Shown: positions 1-8,140, counted from the first letter of the stretch. The stretch is DNA of 58,335 nt from Acidobacteriota bacterium (GCA_003223325.1 QHYS01000116.1:1-58335); one strand, 5' to 3'. Made by a program: numbers and translations. Notes: a model not told the origin generated them from the letters alone.

Positions 1-254
1 GACGTCCACCGCAAAGGAGGCCCACGGTGTCAGCCACGACTCCATGATCTGAGACACACTGCGGCGGTTCATCGGCTGACGGCGTGGTACCGAGAAGCAA
101 GGATGTCCAGAGATTGCTGCTGTTGTTGTCAACCTTTTTGGGTCACGTTGACATCGCCAGCACTCAACTCTACCTCACTATGACCCCCGAGCTGTTACAC
201 GAGGCGAGCCAACGCTTCGCCCAATATGTTTTCGGGGAGGTGAGCCATGGCTGA
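1..254 (+). pseudogene. Tyrosine recombinase, 3' part, frameshifted (RIT element, upstream member)
   Basis: The 5' end lies outside the window. From base 1 the reading frame encodes a tyrosine-recombinase box II segment (HDLRHTAAVHRLTAWYRE). Near bases 98-102 one base appears to be missing and the frame changes. The new frame gives DVQRLLLLLSTFLGHV and then the terminal segment with the catalytic tyrosine (IASTQLYLTMTPE). The stop at 252-254 overlaps the start of the next recombinase at 247, the tight overlap typical of recombinase-in-trio elements. The product would be inactive unless the slip is a sequencing error. Confidence 0.75.
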
Positions 255-1251
255 CAGCAGCCGACTCGGTCCCTGGGTCCGTCGCTTCCTTCTCGAACAC
301 CTGATCAACGAGCGGAATCTGTCCCGAGGCAGGCGACAAAGCTATCGGGACACCGTAACTCTACTGATTCCTTTCGTCGCCCGGAAGGCCCGCAGGAGCG
401 TCGACGCCATGGAGGTGATCCACGTATCCGCCGACTTGGTGAAGATGTTTCTTCTTCATCTGGAGGAGAGTCGGGGCTGCGCCATTTCGACACGGAACCA
501 GCGCCTGGCAGCCCTCCACTCGCTGGCCCGCTTCGTGGCCTTGCACAGCCCCGAGCACATCGCTTGGTGTGAGGAGATCTGCCTCATACCTTTCAAGAAA
601 TGCACGCAGACACCCGGCGCTTATTTGGAAAAGGCTGAAATTGATGCTCTCCTCGCGGCCCCCAACCTAAAGAGTGCGCAGGGGCAGCGCGATCACCTTC
701 TTCTCCTGTTCCTCTACAACACCGGCGCACGTGCCGACGAAGCTGCACAGGTCCTTGTTGGAGACCTCAACTTCGCCCACGTTCCCAAGCGCGACCTTTC
801 GTGGGTAAAGTTACGTGGAAAGGGCAATAAGCTACGCCACTGCCCCCTCTGGCCTCAGACCGTGAACGAACTGGCAGCTGCCATCCAGGGGAGGGTTCCG
901 GCAGAGCGTGTCTTCCTAAACCGGTACGGTCGCCCCATCACGCGCTTCGGGATCTACGATTTGGTGACACGATACGTTCGAAGATCTGTGCGCGTGATGC
1001 CATCCTTGGCGACGAAAAATGTGAGCCCGCACACGATCCGGCGCTCGACCGCGACCCATCTTCTTAGAAGCGGGGTAGACATCAACACCGTGCGCGACTG
1101 GCTCGGCCACGTCTCGGTCGACACCACAAACATCTACGCCCGGGTGGATCTCGAGACGAAAGCGAAAGCCATCGCACACTGCGAACCCGAACCGACAAAA
1201 CAAGCGAAGCCCGCAGACGAGGGACTTATGACCTTCTTACAGAGTCTCTGA
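247..1251 (+). CDS. Tyrosine recombinase, likely last gene of a RIT element
   Basis: A site-specific integrase of 334 residues. An N-terminal SAM-like DNA-binding domain covers about residues 10-110. The C-terminal catalytic domain shows Arg in NTGARADEA, Lys in LRGKGNKLRH, H-x-x-R in SPHTIRRSTATHLL, His in WLGHVSVDTT and the nucleophilic Tyr in NIYARVD, so the full catalytic set is present. The start overlaps the end of the preceding recombinase fragment by eight bases, with GGGGAGG a few bases upstream. Overlapping recombinase genes are the hallmark of RIT elements, where three recombinases are thought to act together. The role is inferred from this arrangement; substrate sites are unknown. 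Confidence 0.9.
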   Translation: MADSSRLGPWVRRFLLEHLINERNLSRGRRQSYRDTVTLLIPFVARKARRSVDAMEVIHVSADLVKMFLLHLEESRGCAISTRNQRLAALHSLARFVALHSPEHIAWCEEICLIPFKKCTQTPGAYLEKAEIDALLAAPNLKSAQGQRDHLLLLFLYNTGARADEAAQVLVGDLNFAHVPKRDLSWVKLRGKGNKLRHCPLWPQTVNELAAAIQGRVPAERVFLNRYGRPITRFGIYDLVTRYVRRSVRVMPSLATKNVSPHTIRRSTATHLLRSGVDINTVRDWLGHVSVDTTNIYARVDLETKAKAIAHCEPEPTKQAKPADEGLMTFLQSL

Positions 1252-1261
1252 CCCTCGATCA

Positions 1262-1328
1262 GTTATGTGGCGTTCGAGCCCTTGCAGCAATTCCAGCTGC
1301 TGGGTTATCTGACCGAACGCCACATAAC
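1262..1328. repeat. 15-bp inverted repeat at the RIT element end
   Basis: The sequence GTTATGTGGCGTTCG (1262-1276) is perfectly repeated in inverse orientation at 1314-1328, separated by 37 bases that contain a smaller GCAGC/GCTGC hairpin. It lies 10 bases after the stop of the recombinase gene. Long palindromic ends are expected of RIT elements, so this is probably the terminal structure bound by the recombinases. It could also act as a transcription terminator, although no T-run follows. Confidence 0.7.
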
Positions 1329-1475
1329 AGGAATCGAAACAAAACGGGACTTTAGACGACATGTTTTCCGGTCTGGATGACCATTAGTAAGGTAGACGGC
1401 TCAACGCGGGCACGCCCGGCGCCCGGACCAAAACCTCGTCTGACCGAAACCCACTTCCTGAGAGCCTCGCGCCGC

Positions 1476-1571
1476 CTAAACCATCGCAGCCGCGTAGTCG
1501 CGCTTGTTGAACAACGTATCGAATGCCTTCAGAACCAGCGCCTTGTTTCGTGCTTCCTTTGGCTCAGCCAT
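1476..1571 (-). pseudogene. SnoaL-like (NTF2-fold) protein, N-terminal stub
   Basis: A reading frame starting at 1571 encodes MAEPKEARNKALVLKAF followed by DTLFNKRDYAAA. This matches the first helix of the small SnoaL-like polyketide-cyclase/NTF2-fold family, whose members are about 130 residues long. After about 29 residues the similarity ends and a stop follows. The break lies about 150 bp beyond the recombinase-element inverted repeat, so insertion or a linked deletion probably removed the rest. It sits directly downstream of the hydroxyacid dehydrogenase on the same strand. Confidence 0.55.
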
Positions 1572-1611
1572 GTTTTTGCTCTTAGTTAAACTACGTTTAT
1601 GCTGCGGGTGC

Positions 1612-2493
1612 CTAATGGGTGTCGAGCCACTTCCGAATATTCGAGACGGTATCCTCGTAGAACGTCTTGTAAAGATCATGCGATACGTAGCCGATATGCG
1701 GCGTTGCCAGTACGTTGTCCAGCGTCCGGAAGGGGTGAGACGGAGGCAGCGGCTCAATGTCGAATGCGTCGATCGCCGCGCCGGCGATTTGCTTGTTCTT
1801 CAACACGCTGATCAAAGCTTGCTCTTCGACGATCGGCCCGCGCGACGCATTGATCAACCGGGCCGTTGGCTTCATTCTCTCCAGCTCCGCCGCTCCTACG
1901 AGGCCGCGCGTACGGCTGCTCAACACCAAATGGATCGTCAGGATGTCGGCCCGCTCGAACAGCTGGTCCTTGGAAACCAGGATTGCGCCCGCGGCTTTGG
2001 CGGCCTCGGGCGTCATGTTCTGGCTCCAGGCAATCAGATTCATTCCAAAAGCGCTCCCAATCCGCGCGACCTGTGATCCAATCCGCCCAAGTCCCAGAAC
2101 GCTAAGGGTCTTTCCACGGAGATCCGTCCCCACTGTTTGCTGCCAGCCGCCGGATCGGACGGAGTTGCTCTCCGTCACGATATGTCGCGCGGAGGCCAAG
2201 ATCAGCGCCCAGGTAAATTCGATCGTCGGGTCCGACCTATACCCCGTGTGAACCACTGCGATCCCATGATCGCCCGCGGCGGCGATGACGTTGCGGGGCA
2301 GCGGCGTCCGCTCGCGCATGACACAAACAACATCAAAAGGCAGCAACCGCTCAATCACGGCGTCCGGATCGGCGAGGTGGTTCTGAAATGCGGCGATGTC
2401 CGCTCGATCGCGGAGCACCGACCAATCGGCGCTCTCAAGCGCCACATTTTGGTAATCGTCCAAAACAGCGATCTTGTACTTCTTCATTGGCAT
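1612..2493 (-). CDS. D-2-hydroxyacid dehydrogenase family protein
   Basis: An NAD(P)-dependent dehydrogenase of the D-isomer 2-hydroxyacid family, related to phosphoglycerate dehydrogenase. The nucleotide-binding Rossmann motif is visible as LGLGRIGSQVA, the catalytic Arg in INASRGPIVEE, the Glu in FDIEPLP and the catalytic His in TPHIGYVS. At 293 residues it is about 20 shorter than its relatives. The segment between RTPLPRNVI and HGIAVVHTGY lacks the usual stretch ending in the first domain (residues about 65-75), suggesting an in-frame deletion. Substrate cannot be told. Two ATG codons lie six bases apart; I took the first. Confidence 0.85.
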   Translation of the reverse strand: MPMKKYKIAVLDDYQNVALESADWSVLRDRADIAAFQNHLADPDAVIERLLPFDVVCVMRERTPLPRNVIAAAGDHGIAVVHTGYRSDPTIEFTWALILASARHIVTESNSVRSGGWQQTVGTDLRGKTLSVLGLGRIGSQVARIGSAFGMNLIAWSQNMTPEAAKAAGAILVSKDQLFERADILTIHLVLSSRTRGLVGAAELERMKPTARLINASRGPIVEEQALISVLKNKQIAGAAIDAFDIEPLPPSHPFRTLDNVLATPHIGYVSHDLYKTFYEDTVSNIRKWLDTH

Positions 2494-2624
2494 CCATCCC
2501 GCGGTGATTGATTCGAGCCTTCGCGTCCCGCGACGTCAGGTTCCGGTGTAAGTGAATGGAGCCTTCGGCCCCTGCGTCATCAGGGTCGTGATCTTTTTAT
2601 CTGCACAATGCGAATCAAAAAAAG

Positions 2625-3053
2625 TCAATGCGTCTTTTCTCGGATCTGACTAACTAGATCTGCCACGGTTATTTTTGCGAGTGATCTCTCGAAGCTGTCC
2701 TGAGCTTGAGAAAGAACCCCCGACATGCATTCCTTGAGGTTGCAACTGACCGGACACCTCTTTTCCACAGGATAAGAGTGAATCGCAAACGCCGGTGGTG
2801 CCGCACTTGCACGGTATATATCTAACAGCGTGATCCGTTTGGGCGCACGTGCAAGTACGCTCGCTCCGCTTTTCCCGCGTGTCGTCACGACCAACCCCGC
2901 TTTCGAGAGTTTGGAGAGCGACTTCCGGACGAAGGTCGGGTTTGCGTTCACGCTCTCGGCCAGCGTCGCCGAGGAGATTTCCTCGCCATAGTAGAAGGCG
3001 AGCGCAGCCATGATGTGCGCGGCGACGGCAAATTGGACGCTCTTGACTGACAT
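2625..3053 (-). CDS. Rrf2 family transcriptional regulator
   Basis: A winged-helix DNA-binding protein of 142 residues. The helix-turn-helix covers about residues 25-60 (ISSATLAESVNANPTFVRK), followed by the wing (LVVTTRGKSGAS). Three cysteines in the pattern C-x4-C-x4-C (residues about 99-109, RCPVSCNLKEC) resemble the loop that binds Fe-S clusters in IscR/NsrR-like members, so a redox- or NO-responsive role is possible but not proven. It stands alone on the minus strand, with a decayed gene upstream and the dehydrogenase downstream. Confidence 0.88.
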   Translation of the reverse strand: MSVKSVQFAVAAHIMAALAFYYGEEISSATLAESVNANPTFVRKSLSKLSKAGLVVTTRGKSGASVLARAPKRITLLDIYRASAAPPAFAIHSYPVEKRCPVSCNLKECMSGVLSQAQDSFERSLAKITVADLVSQIREKTH

Positions 3054-3107
3054 AAGGTGTCTCGCGTTTATATGTGATGTTCAGCAGCACAATTCGGTTG
3101 CAATCTT

Positions 3108-3401
3108 TTATGGCAAAGAGCATCTCACCTGCGCCGCATCCGCGCACATTGGCGGCTCTCCGATCATATTCGGATTGCCGGGCATACAAGTAAAACCGTT
3201 GCTTGTTTCGCGGAGAACGATCATCTTGCCTTGGGCATCCGTATAAGCGACGCGCGCCGACACCGCAACTTCTGGCGGGACCGCCGAGAGCGCCCGCGCG
3301 ATCTTGGCTTGTGTCGTCTCGACAACGTCAGCCGCCGAACTGTGATCACGCACCTCCGCAGGAGCTGCGTCTCGCGGGTTCGTTTCGTTCACGAGTAGCA
3401 C
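3108..3401 (-). pseudogene. Remnant of a conserved acidobacterial secreted protein
   Basis: This 97-residue frame (GTG start) carries the pattern KIARALSAVPPEV, then MIVLRETSNGFTCMPGNP and GEPPMCADAA. I recognise this as the core of a small exported protein family common in Acidobacteria, normally with a signal peptide before it and a further 50 or so residues after the MCADAA segment. Both ends are missing here, so the copy looks truncated. The function of the family is not known to me. The low level of detail keeps confidence moderate. Confidence 0.45.
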
Positions 3402-3594
3402 TCTCGCCGAAACGGCGAGGCCGTCGCGGGCAGACCCTCACGATTGCGAAGTGGCTTGGGACCCTCGCTCCAAGCATGCTGTTTGGGGTTATCGAAGGCT
3501 CGGGTGAATAACCCGCTGCCGCGGTACAGGCGCGGAACTAGTCCACTGGCCGCGTCCATCACGCATCTCGTTTCCGTGGAAATGATTGCCTTGA

Positions 3595-3789
3595 AACCAC
3601 AAGATTAACCCTATAATCGCGGACGCTCGCCAATTCCTCGCGGGTAAGGGCACGGATGTGGAAGCGATTGCGCCTCAGGTGGAGGACAAATTCGCGAGTG
3701 CTTTCATTCGAGCAAAAAAGCCGCAGACCCGAGCATCAGCCTGCTGTGAACCATCGTGCTGCGCTCCTGCTGAAGCACAGATAGCATGA
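3595..3789 (+). pseudogene. 3' fragment of an unidentified gene with a Cys-rich tail, coupled to arsC
   Basis: An open frame without a clear start encodes NPIIADARQFLAGKGTDV, continues to KFASAFIRAKKP and ends in ACCEPSCCAPAEAQIA. Its stop (3787-3789) overlaps the arsC start as ATGA, typical of translational coupling, so it was probably the preceding gene of an ars operon. The CC-x2-CC tail would suit binding of arsenite or another thiophilic metalloid. An upstream in-frame stop at 3592 shows that the 5' part is lost or shifted. The family is not recognised. Confidence 0.4.
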
Positions 3790-4283
3790 CAAAGGATCGC
3801 CGCTACAATGTTCTCTTCTTATGCACCGGAAACTCGGCTCGGTCGATCATGGCCGAGGCGATTCTCAAGCACAAAGGCGCACCTAATTTCAAAGCCTACA
3901 GTGCCGGGAGCCTTCCTTCAGGATTTGTGCGGCCTGAAGCGCTCAAGCTGATTGAGCAAGCTCGCCTGCGTGTAAATGGCTTGCGTAGCAAGGATTGGGG
4001 CGAATTCGCAAAACCCGGAGCACCGAAGTTGGACTTTGTCTTCACTGTGTGTGACAAGGCCGCGAAAGAAGTTTGCCCAATATGGCCGGGCCAGCCTATG
4101 ACCGCGCATTGGGGCGTTCCCGATCCCGCTGCAGTAAAGGGCCCAGAGGATGAAATCGATAAGGCATTCCGGGATGCATTTATGACTCTTGATCGCAGGA
4201 TCGGCTTATTTCTGTGCCTCCCCCTCACAAGTTTGAACACGCTTGCAATCCAGAAAAACATCGATGACATAGGAAGGCGATGA
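3786..4283 (+). CDS. arsC: Arsenate reductase, low-molecular-weight phosphatase type
   Basis: A cytosolic arsenate reductase related to LMW protein-tyrosine phosphatases, predicted to reduce arsenate to arsenite with thiol reductants. The active-site P-loop is near the N terminus (FLCTGNSARSIMAEA). The second half has CDKAAKEVCPIWPG and HWGVPDPA, the latter holding the conserved Asp. At 165 residues it is of usual length. The start overlaps the preceding fragment (ATGA), and the stop overlaps the start of an acr3 remnant, so it sits in what was an arsenic-detoxification operon. With the efflux pump destroyed, usefulness in this strain is uncertain. Confidence 0.92.
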   Translation: MTKDRRYNVLFLCTGNSARSIMAEAILKHKGAPNFKAYSAGSLPSGFVRPEALKLIEQARLRVNGLRSKDWGEFAKPGAPKLDFVFTVCDKAAKEVCPIWPGQPMTAHWGVPDPAAVKGPEDEIDKAFRDAFMTLDRRIGLFLCLPLTSLNTLAIQKNIDDIGRR

Positions 4284-4390
4284 TGAGTACGGAAGCCAGT
4301 TACCTCCCCGTCAAAGCGAATGTATGTTCACCCCTAAGCAGAAGCGCCTCGGCTTTCTCGACCGCTATCTCACGCTCTGGATTTTTCTGC
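4280..4390 (+). pseudogene. acr3: Arsenite permease Acr3, N-terminal remnant
   Basis: Immediately after arsC, an ATGATG start encodes STEASYLPVK. After a frame change near 4320, the second frame gives MFTPKQKRLGFLDRYLTLW followed by IFL. KRLGFLDRYLTLWIFL is the conserved beginning of Acr3 arsenite efflux permeases, a family of about 350-400 residues with ten membrane helices. Everything after the first helix is missing; the following DNA already runs into the opposite-strand sigma-54 regulator. This is a frameshifted and deleted gene, not a functional pump. Confidence 0.75.
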
Positions 4391-4519
4391 CATCACTGCG
4401 ATTCTCGGACAGTGATTTCGTGGCCGGGAACAGAACTTTTTGACCTGGGCCTAGAACAAGTGCGGAAGGAGATTATCGAGTTCCCAATCACCCGCAGCCG
4501 CCTCGCGCGGGCGCTCGAA

Positions 4520-5596
4520 TCACGCAATTCGGGCGTGCGGCGGATTGAGTCCCGCCTGGCGGATTTTGTAAAGTAGCGACCGGTAGCTGATCCGCAGGTC
4601 TCTGGCGGCTCGTTTCCGATTCCAGCGATTTGCTTCCAAAGCGCTGAGAATAATCCAGCCCTCAAGCTCCCGCACGGCCTTACGTGTCACCTTTTTCAGC
4701 TGGATCGGGCCATTCGTGGGGAGTTCGGGTGCAATCGGGGTGCGTTCCCAACTCACCAGTTCCTCACTGATAGCTTCCTCCGACCCCAAAATCACGTACC
4801 GCTCCATGAGGTTTTCGAGCTCGCGAATATTTCCCGGCCAAGTGTGTTGCTCAAAGAGCTTCAGCAGGAGGGGCGAGATGGGAGCGGCCGAACTCTTGTA
4901 CCGCTTGCGGAGCCGCTCGTAGAAGTACCTGGCAAGTTGCGGAACGTCCTCGATGCGCGAACGAAGCGTCGGCAGCTCGACCGTCGCGACATTGATGCGG
5001 TAGTAGAGATCTGCGCGGAACCTGCCGACAGCAATTTCATGCTCCAAGGGGCGGCTCGTGGCACAAATCACGCGGATCTGCACAGTAATGTCTTCCCTGC
5101 CCCCGATCCGGGAGAATTGCGCATCCTGCAGGAGTTGAAGCAGCTTAGCCTGAAGCGGCAGATCAATTTCGTCGATGCCATCCAGGAACAGGGTACCCGT
5201 GTGGGCCATCTCGACACGGCCCGGCTTGCTTGCGTAGGCACCCGTAAAGGCCCCCTTTTCATAGCCGAAGAGTTCACTCTCCAATAGAGTGCAGGGAATA
5301 GCCGCACAGTTGACACTGACAAACGGGCCAGCCGCAACACTGGATCGGGAGTGAATGTAACGTGCCAGAACTCCCTTGCCCGTGCCGCTCGCCCCTTGAA
5401 TAAGGAGCGGCACATTCGTGGCGGCGAATTTTGGGATCCTTTGACGGAACTCTTGCATGGCGGCAGAGCGGCCGAAGATCAATTCCTCTGGCGGTAGGTC
5501 ATCTGTCCGAAGAGTAAGTGTAACTCCCTGTGGGGCGGTCCGGACCACTGTCAACTCCCCCGAGGAGTAAAAACCTCCGGTCCCTCCGCGGCGCAA
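4520..5596 (-). CDS. Sigma-54-dependent transcriptional activator (AAA+ and HTH part)
   Basis: A bacterial enhancer-binding protein. The AAA+ domain (about residues 40-270) has Walker A GASGTGKG, the sigma-54 contact loop ESELFGYEKGAFTGA, Walker B LFLDGIDEID and an arginine finger region FRADLYYRIN. A Fis-type helix-turn-helix lies at the C terminus (NRKRAARDLRISYRSLLYKI). It should remodel sigma-54 RNA polymerase at unknown promoters. The natural N terminus probably lies in the adjacent frame (5551-5943): adding one base to the C5 tract at 5557-5561 fuses both parts in frame. As it stands the protein lacks a complete sensor domain. Confidence 0.88.
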   Translation of the reverse strand: MRRGGTGGFYSSGELTVVRTAPQGVTLTLRTDDLPPEELIFGRSAAMQEFRQRIPKFAATNVPLLIQGASGTGKGVLARYIHSRSSVAAGPFVSVNCAAIPCTLLESELFGYEKGAFTGAYASKPGRVEMAHTGTLFLDGIDEIDLPLQAKLLQLLQDAQFSRIGGREDITVQIRVICATSRPLEHEIAVGRFRADLYYRINVATVELPTLRSRIEDVPQLARYFYERLRKRYKSSAAPISPLLLKLFEQHTWPGNIRELENLMERYVILGSEEAISEELVSWERTPIAPELPTNGPIQLKKVTRKAVRELEGWIILSALEANRWNRKRAARDLRISYRSLLYKIRQAGLNPPHARIA

Positions 5597-5943
5597 CGGA
5601 AGTTCTGCCGCAAATCGAGCTTCTCCTTGCAGAGATGTTCCGCATATTCCTGATTCAGCAGTCGTTCCAGACAGCGGTTATCGTGGAAGGAATAGGCCTG
5701 GTTAGAGATATGTTGGCCTTCGCTTATCCAGCGAGGGTCGGCCAGGGCGATACAAGAATTGCAACCGGCGCAAGTGCGTTCGGCAACCCTGATCATGCTG
5801 AGAGTCAAAGTTTCCACTTGAACGGCGATCCCCCAGGGTCGTAGGCGATCACGCTCAACCACCGTCGAACCTGGTTCAACCGGAAACGACGACAGACTGA
5901 GCCGTGTCATCTTTTGACCGCTCGCCTGCCTTCCTTGATCCAT
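5551..5943 (-). pseudogene. Cysteine-rich N-terminal part of the sigma-54 activator, split by frameshift
   Basis: This frame reads smoothly as protein, for example SMIRVAERTCAGCNSC, FHDNRCLERLLNQEYAEHLC and QNFRCAAEGPEVF, then stops right where the activator frame begins. One extra base in the homopolymer at 5557-5561 would join TPRG to ELTVVRTAPQG and restore one long gene. The domain has six cysteines, three of them in C-x2-C-x2-C, which suggests metal or Fe-S binding as a sensor. I do not recognise the family. Whether the slip is real, phase-variable or an assembly error cannot be decided here. The start could be at 5943 or 5910. Confidence 0.5.
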
Positions 5944-6638
5944 TGCTCTGCTGTCTCGGCCACGGCCTCTCTACGCCATGACGGAAAGATACCGCCACTG
6001 AGGCGTATGTCTTTGCTTTTCCGCAATGCAATGATGTCAAATTCTGGTGTGTAGGCCGGGGCTAAATCAGCCGGAGTACGCCGGCGATGCTGTGAAGTCT
6101 GCGGACTTCTTATGCCGGAACGGAGGTCCGATATTTTTTAGCTCAGTTGCTCCACGGTTTTTTAGGTTGGAACCTACCCGCTCTTCGCCACCCAGCGCGT
6201 TTGGGCCCCTTCGTTTGAATAACACGGAAAGTGGCGAACTTCGAGATGGAGTATCGCGAACAGAGGCTACCACCATCCAAACTGGATAGCGCTCAGATCA
6301 TTAAAATCGAAGAAGGTCCAGAAGCGCGGTTCTGATCCGCCCTAATCCGTCCTTCGGGGCAGCTATCAAGGACTGCACCTCAGGCTGACACATCAACAGC
6401 TCATTCCAACAGAACTGTGTAGGCAACGTTGATTGGAAATGCTTCCTCTAGCCACAAAGTAGGGCACGCCGCCTACGGAATCCTCTGCAACGACACCGAC
6501 CAAGCGTGCGAGCGTTCCCCAATGTCGAGGATGCGGGCGGCGTCGGCTCACGCGAACATCGGTGGCATAAAGCCTAGCCGATACTCAGTCTGTGAAAGTC
6601 GTGTGAATATGCCCCTCGGTCACGCAAGCTCTGACTCG
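5944..6638. other. Gene-free stretch
   Basis: About 700 bases without a convincing reading frame on either strand. Several open frames of 60-80 codons exist but lack a ribosome-binding site and any recognisable motif. I see no tRNA, inverted repeat or sigma-54 -24/-12 element in it. It probably holds upstream DNA of the sigma-54 regulator and decayed sequence. Confidence 0.5.
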
Positions 6639-7499
6639 CTATTTCGGCTCCATAATCAGCGGTAGTCCATTCTTGCTGTTACCGATGATCACCACTTTGG
6701 CGTTGCTACTGTCTGCCAGCTTCTCGGTAGCTTCGATGCCTTTCCACTCGAGCAACTGCTGACTAATCCCCTGACTGACGGTTTGTTGAAAATCACGGAC
6801 GCCTTGGGCCTCGATGCGCTTGCGGTCTGCTTCCTGCTTTTCCTTTTGCAAAACGAAAGTCATGCGCAGCGCGTCCTGCTCGGCTTGCTGTTTCGCTTCG
6901 ATCGAGGACTTCAGCATGGGCGGCAACTGAATGTCGCGCAGCAAGACGCTCTGGACCTCGATGCCCCTGCTGCCCAGTTGGCGTGCGAGTTCATCATAGA
7001 TCTTCTGTGCGACCTCTTCGCGGCCTCCGGTATAGAGCGCACTGGCATTATGCGCAGCCGTGACGGAACGGATCGCCGAGCGCATGTTGGGCTCCACCAC
7101 TACCTCAACGAACTGGGGGCCGATCTTCTGATAGACCTCAGCAGCTTTCTCGGGATTCAATCGAAAAAGCAGCGAGGTGTCCATGGTCATCACCAACCCT
7201 TCCTCTGAGGGCACGCTGGCCGTTTCCTTCAGCTCTTGCGTGCGAATGGACATGGTGTTGTTTCCCTTGAAGGGATTGACCAGGTGCGTGCCTTCGGGTA
7301 AGACGTCGCCGGTCACGCGTCCAAATAGCGTCAGCACGCCCACATTTCCCGCGGGCACGTAGGCCACCGACGCGTACAGCAGAATCAGCAGCAGGGCTCC
7401 GCCCAGCGCGATTCCCAACGTGCGAGGCAAGGAGCTGCGCACGGTCGTCAAGTACCGTTGCATCACTTCATCTTCTGAACCCTGATGAAAAGTGGCCAT
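6639..7499 (-). CDS. SPFH/Band 7 (prohibitin-like) membrane protein
   Basis: A membrane-anchored scaffold protein of 286 residues. A single N-terminal transmembrane helix lies at about residues 28-47 (IALGGALLLILLYASVAYV). The SPFH domain follows (VPAGNVGVLTLFGRV, GTHLVNPF, SVTAAHNASALYTG, VLLRDIQLPP), then a Glu/Lys/Gln-rich coiled coil (EAKQQAEQDALR to EKQEADRKRIEAQG). Prohibitin-like proteins form ring-shaped oligomers in the membrane and affect protein quality control. I chose the ATG at 7499 because GGAGGAGAG precedes it; an upstream in-frame start at 7568 would add residues without family character. No operon partner is visible. Confidence 0.88.
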   Translation of the reverse strand: MATFHQGSEDEVMQRYLTTVRSSLPRTLGIALGGALLLILLYASVAYVPAGNVGVLTLFGRVTGDVLPEGTHLVNPFKGNNTMSIRTQELKETASVPSEEGLVMTMDTSLLFRLNPEKAAEVYQKIGPQFVEVVVEPNMRSAIRSVTAAHNASALYTGGREEVAQKIYDELARQLGSRGIEVQSVLLRDIQLPPMLKSSIEAKQQAEQDALRMTFVLQKEKQEADRKRIEAQGVRDFQQTVSQGISQQLLEWKGIEATEKLADSSNAKVVIIGNSKNGLPLIMEPK

Positions 7500-7864
7500 G
7501 CTCTCCTCCGGTGGGAAGATGCGTGCCTGAAACTCACACAGCGACATTCTACATGGCTTCGCGGACAATGCAGCGGTGTACTAGCATGCCGCTACTCGGA
7601 CGGCAAGCACTGCACGTCAAGAACTGGTCTACTGAAATATTTTTCAGACCCTTTACCGTTTTCACTCTTCTGTTGACACGCCTACGAATCGCCCGAGTGT
7701 TTCCCAGTGCCGTGCATGCGGGCGACGTCGCCCTGTGCGAATATCCGCAGCTTGCGACTCGCCCGACAAGAAATAGAAGACTAAACGGTGTGGTTGCGCA
7801 CCGGAGAAATGGTCCCCCGATGACGATTCTCGCGACAGAAATCAGGCCGATTTGGCCTTTCGCT
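7500..7864. other. Gene-free stretch
   Basis: About 365 bases between two minus-strand genes. Apart from the ribosome-binding region of the SPFH gene at its left end, I see no gene, repeat or clear promoter. Short open frames here lack start signals. Confidence 0.4.
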
Positions 7865-8140
7865 TCAAAGCTCCACGAACCGCATCAATGCCAGCAGCAC
7901 TAAAACGATTATCAGCACTAGGACCCAATGCCAACGCGGGTTGTCCTCCCACAAAACCTCGACCCAACTCCGTCTGGCGCGGCGTTCCAGTTCACGGCGC
8001 TTGCCGTCGCAGTCCTGGCAAACGAGTCCTCCCGGAAGTTGTGCCAATGTTCGCCCGGCGGGGTCTATTTCTCCGCCGCATTCAATACAACTCACTGTCC
8101 CGTTGCCAGCCGGCAGTCCGACTGCATCGCGCATTTCCAT
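7865..8140 (-). CDS. Small zinc-ribbon protein with C-terminal membrane helix
   Basis: A 91-residue protein with two CxxC pairs (SCIECGGEI and VCQDCDGKRR) spaced about 25 residues, forming a probable zinc ribbon, and a C-terminal transmembrane helix (HWVLVLIIVLVLLALM) ending six residues before the stop. It is probably tail-anchored with the ribbon in the cytoplasm. GGAGG stands five bases before the ATG at 8140; a GTG at 8152 overlaps that site and is less likely. It follows the S1/P1 nuclease closely on the same strand, so the two may be cotranscribed. Function unknown. Confidence 0.65.
   Translation of the reverse strand: MEMRDAVGLPAGNGTVSCIECGGEIDPAGRTLAQLPGGLVCQDCDGKRRELERRARRSWVEVLWEDNPRWHWVLVLIIVLVLLALMRFVEL

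Noticed and set aside
1377-1589. 70-codon frame after the recombinase element
   Set aside because: No ribosome-binding site and it overlaps the recognisable SnoaL stub on the opposite strand.
6047-6289. 80-codon frame in the gene-free stretch
   Set aside because: No start signal, no hydrophobic segment or motif, and an equally long frame exists on the other strand.
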